Assembly (NCBI GenBank): GCA_015061035.1
Contig: SUXK01000004.1
Location: 226,553-290,552 of the forward strand
Direction: 5' to 3'
From: Bacteroidales bacterium
GTDB taxonomy: Bacteria; Bacteroidota; Bacteroidia; Bacteroidales; G3-4614
DNA length: 64,000 nt
Below the pieces are notes generated by a model. The model ran no database searches and was not told the origin of the DNA. It saw only the letters and a list, made by a program, of their open reading frames with translations. Shown piece after piece: positions 61,066 through 64,000 of the stretch. How positions within the stretch are numbered: position 1 is the stretch's first letter; every line of letters starts with the position of its first letter. Made by a program: the position numbers and the translations under genes.

Positions 61066-62628
61066 TTATTTATTAAAAATCCAGTCTAACGAGAAGTTAT
61101 AATATATCATACGCATACCAATATCGGTAGGCTCAACGTGTCTGCCCACCTCAACCAAACAGCCTATTGTTCCGTCAGGCAGAATGGTTAGAGAAGAGTA
61201 TGCACTCATACCATCAACCAATTGGCGTTTCACATCCCATGTTTTACCATTGTCGGTGCTGATATATATAGTAACATTCTCTCGGTCGGTTTTACTTGCG
61301 GGAATAGAGTGTATCAACAAATCCTTTCCTTGATATGTGTAACGCAAAATATCACCATCGCAGGCTGGTTCAATGAGGTTGTCCGACACGTAAGCAGGAT
61401 GCCACGTTTCTCCTTTGGTTTTTGATATGGCAAACTTACGATAACCCTTTTCGGGATTACGAATACTCATTAAAATATCTCCGTTAGCCAACTCCACAAC
61501 CTTAGCCTCATCGCCTCTGTTTGATGGCGAAGGTGTTGGCGAGTTTTGCGACACTTTCCATGTCTCACCAAAGTCATCGGAATAGACCGCATAGTTATGT
61601 AACGACTGATATGGTTTTGCTGAGTGACGTGCAGCCACAACAAACATCAAACGTCCACTCTCCAACTGCAAGGCGTGTCCCGAGCCTGCAAACATTCCAT
61701 ACCCAGCCCTGCGACCATACACTCCTCTATAAACCTGCTCGGTAATATCGCGAGGCTCGCTCCATGTTTTGCCCGAATCGTAACTCTCCGAGAGATAGAG
61801 ACGTTGAGGCTCTTCGGCAGTTGAGTCCCACAAACCTTTATCACCCACAAACACAGCAACAATTTTATTGTTTACAAAATCGGTAACAACAGCAGCATCG
61901 CCATACTTTTTCCCAGTGAGCGAATCGCCACGAGCAACAGTAACAGCAGCCTCCCACGTTCTACCGCCATCGGTACTGCGCCGAGAAACAATACTTATAG
62001 TATTGGGCAGGTCGGTTAAAATATCCCCTCGCTTATCAGATATGGCAACCAACGCACCATCAGGAGCCGTTACCAATGCAGGGATACGATAATATTTTGA
62101 GCCATCTTGATTTAAGTCATACACTATGCTGTATGCCAAAAGCACATCCCTTTTACAGTTTGTAGCTTCTAAGGGGTATGCACTCCCGTCAATTGTAACA
62201 GAGGTTGGCATAGCAGTAATTGAGTTACCCTCACAAGCTTCCTCCCTAACATCGCAAGTGAGCCATAACACGTGATTGCCAACAGGCAATTTCTCACCAA
62301 TAGGCATAACAACAGTAGAAGTTGAAGGAGTGGAGATCTCACCCAAAAGTGAGGCATCACAAAAAACAGTATCGGCAGTAGCAAACAGTTTTACACTTTT
62401 TATATCGGCAAGAGCAGATGTTCCGCTAAAATCAATTGTAATATCGTTAACCTTTGCTTTGCTCTCGGCGACCGTCATCATAACCCTGCCGAAAGGTTCA
62501 TCAGATGTTCCTTTGCCAACATATTGGTTATAGTATAACTGATTTGAGGTAACAGTTACCTCTGACTTTGTACACGCCACCAATAGTAGTAGCGAGAGTG
62601 TTGTAAGTATAAAAAAGCACCTTCTCAT
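61066..62628 (-). CDS. Exo-alpha-sialidase (GH33) lipoprotein
   Basis: Lipobox LLLVACTK; YRIPALVTAPDG; Asp boxes STDGGRTW, SYDSGKTW, SDDFGETW, STDNGKTW. Confidence 0.93.
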   Translation of the reverse strand: MRRCFFILTTLSLLLLVACTKSEVTVTSNQLYYNQYVGKGTSDEPFGRVMMTVAESKAKVNDITIDFSGTSALADIKSVKLFATADTVFCDASLLGEISTPSTSTVVMPIGEKLPVGNHVLWLTCDVREEACEGNSITAMPTSVTIDGSAYPLEATNCKRDVLLAYSIVYDLNQDGSKYYRIPALVTAPDGALVAISDKRGDILTDLPNTISIVSRRSTDGGRTWEAAVTVARGDSLTGKKYGDAAVVTDFVNNKIVAVFVGDKGLWDSTAEEPQRLYLSESYDSGKTWSEPRDITEQVYRGVYGRRAGYGMFAGSGHALQLESGRLMFVVAARHSAKPYQSLHNYAVYSDDFGETWKVSQNSPTPSPSNRGDEAKVVELANGDILMSIRNPEKGYRKFAISKTKGETWHPAYVSDNLIEPACDGDILRYTYQGKDLLIHSIPASKTDRENVTIYISTDNGKTWDVKRQLVDGMSAYSSLTILPDGTIGCLVEVGRHVEPTDIGMRMIYYNFSLDWIFNK

Positions 62629-62681
62629 ATTATTGTGTTTGTTTTGTGTAATATTTTACAAAGATAGGGGTTTTATTTTAA

Positions 62682-62769
62682 TTAGGAATGAGGAATGAGG
62701 AATTAGGAATGAAGAATTAGGAGTTAGGAGTTAGGAATGAGGAATGAGGAGTTAGGAGTTAGGAATTAG
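62682..62769. repeat. Heptanucleotide array (12.6 units, consensus T[TG]AGGA[AG])
   Basis: TTAGGAA TGAGGAA TGAGGAA TTAGGAA TGAAGAA TTAGGAG TTAGGAG TTAGGAA TGAGGAA TGAGGAG TTAGGAG TTAGGAA TTAG. Confidence 0.95.
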
Positions 62770-62814
62770 TTATTGGACCTATTAGTCTAATTGGACTAAT
62801 TAGACTTATTGGAC
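62770..62814. repeat. 9-nt repeat array (5 units, TWATTRGWC)
   Basis: TTATTGGAC CTATTAGTC TAATTGGAC TAATTAGAC TTATTGGAC. Confidence 0.92.
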
Positions 62815-62819
62815 AAAAA

Positions 62820-62849
62820 AATGGTTGTCGCAAGGACAACCATTTTTCT
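62820..62849. terminator. Hairpin/terminator
   Basis: AATGGTTGTC-gcaag-GACAACCATTTTT. Confidence 0.7.
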
Positions 62850-63264
62850 ATTTTTGCGGACGTGCAAAAGTCCCTACAACATTGGTGGCTCTCAGTTTAT
62901 TACCCCTCCGACTTACAGCCACCTCCCCTACTTGAGGGGAGGAGTTTAAGAGTATACAACATAAAATGGATTACTGTAATCCATTGGCGGACGTGGAAAA
63001 GTTACTTTAATATAATACCGCACCATTATAAAACAGAGTGGAATCTCTCGCAGTTTGAAGGTAAGAGAACGAGGACTGTTTGAGCGAAGCGAGTTCCGCA
63101 GTTCCCTTCAAACAAGGAGAAAGATGGAACGGCAAATGAGTTTTGACTGAGGGATGTTTTATAAACTCCCGAACAAAAAAACGAATGACTGTTTTATACG
63201 GGTGGCGGGAGTTTTTGTAACTTTTTGCGGTCAAAAAGTTTATAAAATAATTAATTACATATAA

Positions 63265-63293
63265 CAAAGGTTTGCACGAAATGCAAACCTTTG
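63265..63293. repeat. 12-bp stem inverted repeat
   Basis: CAAAGGTTTGCA-cgaaa-TGCAAACCTTTG. Confidence 0.85.
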
Positions 63294-63437
63294 TTGGCGG
63301 ACAGAGCATGCATTTTAAGGTAATTACAAAGTAATTAAAATTAACTAAATGTCAATTTTATTTGCGTTGCAAATGCTTTGTCTGCGTCCCTACTTGCTTT
63401 TGATACACGTTTTCTTTGCGGAAAAGAAAATGAAAAC

Positions 63438-63472
63438 AAAAATGGTTGCCCTCAAAAGGACAACCATTTTTA
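63438..63472. terminator. Hairpin/terminator related to 62820
   Basis: AAAAATGGTTGCCctcaaaaGGACAACCATTTTT. Confidence 0.65.
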
Positions 63473-63477
63473 TCTAA

Positions 63478-63571
63478 TAACTAACAAATCTGCGAGTAAT
63501 CGAGGGCAAAATAAGTTTACTTAAACTTTGCCGAGCGGGAGCAGATTCAACAAGCAAGTGCTTGTTAACTA
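63478..63571. repeat. Dispersed structured intergenic repeat, copy 2 (inverted relative to 1864-1958)
   Basis: Reverse complement matches copy 1; hairpin AACAAGC-actt-GCTTGTT replaces AACGAAC-atac-GTTCGTT. Confidence 0.85.
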
Positions 63572-63611
63572 CCCGTAGGGCGGTTGAGTTTGCGAAACCG
63601 AAAACTAAAAA

Positions 63612-64000
63612 CTATTTTACAACTTTAACAGTCTCTCCCGCTACTTTTATGATGATTACTCCTGTAACTGAAGTTGGGATAGTTGTTACGCCTTCTTCTG
63701 TTACTGCGTTGGTAATTATCATTCCGTTTGCGGTGTAGAGTGATACTTGATCGCCCTCCTCTGTGCCGTATAACTTGATTGCGTTGCTTAAAACAACTGG
63801 TTTAATTGCTCCTTCTGCTCTTGCTGCATCAATGATTCCTGTTGGCTCTAACATTGATACTGTGAAGCGATCGGCTATTGTTGTTTTTGCTGTGGAGGTG
63901 AAGGTGTAGTCTTCATCGTTCAAGCATACTGTTTCATCGGTTGCGGCATCTTTCAAATATACATTGTAGTTGCCGTCTGTTGCTGTTAGTGATATGCGGT
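63612..64000 (-). CDS. C-terminal part of a secreted protein with T9SS-like tail (runs off window end)
   Basis: Frame stays open past the listed start (a TTG at 63956): RISLTATDGNYNVYLKDAATDETVCLNDEDYTFTS...; ends VSLYTANGMIITNAV...GVIIIKVAGETVKVVK. Confidence 0.7.
   Translation of the reverse strand, partial: RISLTATDGNYNVYLKDAATDETVCLNDEDYTFTSTAKTTIADRFTVSMLEPTGIIDAARAEGAIKPVVLSNAIKLYGTEEGDQVSLYTANGMIITNAVTEEGVTTIPTSVTGVIIIKVAGETVKVVK

Noticed and set aside
63007-63309. Minus-strand 100-aa ORF
   Set aside because: Lies across inverted repeats and hairpins, composition looks like translated repeat; no domain signature.
1-64000. CRISPR arrays, prophage, integrases, transposases, toxin-antitoxin or anti-phage defence genes
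   Set aside because: No regularly spaced repeat-spacer pattern and no matching protein signatures were found; the tandem repeats present have no spacers.

Overview
64 kb window of AT-rich chromosome from a gut-type Bacteroidales-like bacterium (inferred from SusC/SusD, T9SS-like tails, FISUMP-like domains and TTTG/TAnnTTTG promoters). Most of it is ordinary: pyrBI, glyA, a DASS transporter, pdxA, rlmN, a PpiD-like isomerase, lptC, coaX, the rpsF-rpsR-rplI operon, metG, a glycan operon (flippase + three glycosyltransferases), an arylsulfatase with its maturase, mntP, two GH33-type sialidases and one tRNA-Arg(TCT). No phage, integrase, transposase or CRISPR array was found. The least explained signals are: (1) a ~95 bp structured dispersed repeat in two inverted copies at the window ends, with compensatory changes in one hairpin; (2) a GGACGTGGC-NN-GCCACGTCC palindromic repeat, one copy of which is read in frame inside an AlkD-like gene; (3) degenerate 7-nt and 9-nt intergenic repeat families; (4) a 6S/Bacteroidales-1-like structured RNA; (5) a predicted tyrosine pseudophosphatase (CX5R changed to SX5C); (6) a hemerythrin/RIC-LuxR fusion regulator beside a SusCD-M16-ChaN locus; (7) an IspD/TarI-like cytidylyltransferase paired with a CDP-alcohol phosphotransferase whose motif is altered. 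All calls come from reading the sequence; no database search was run.
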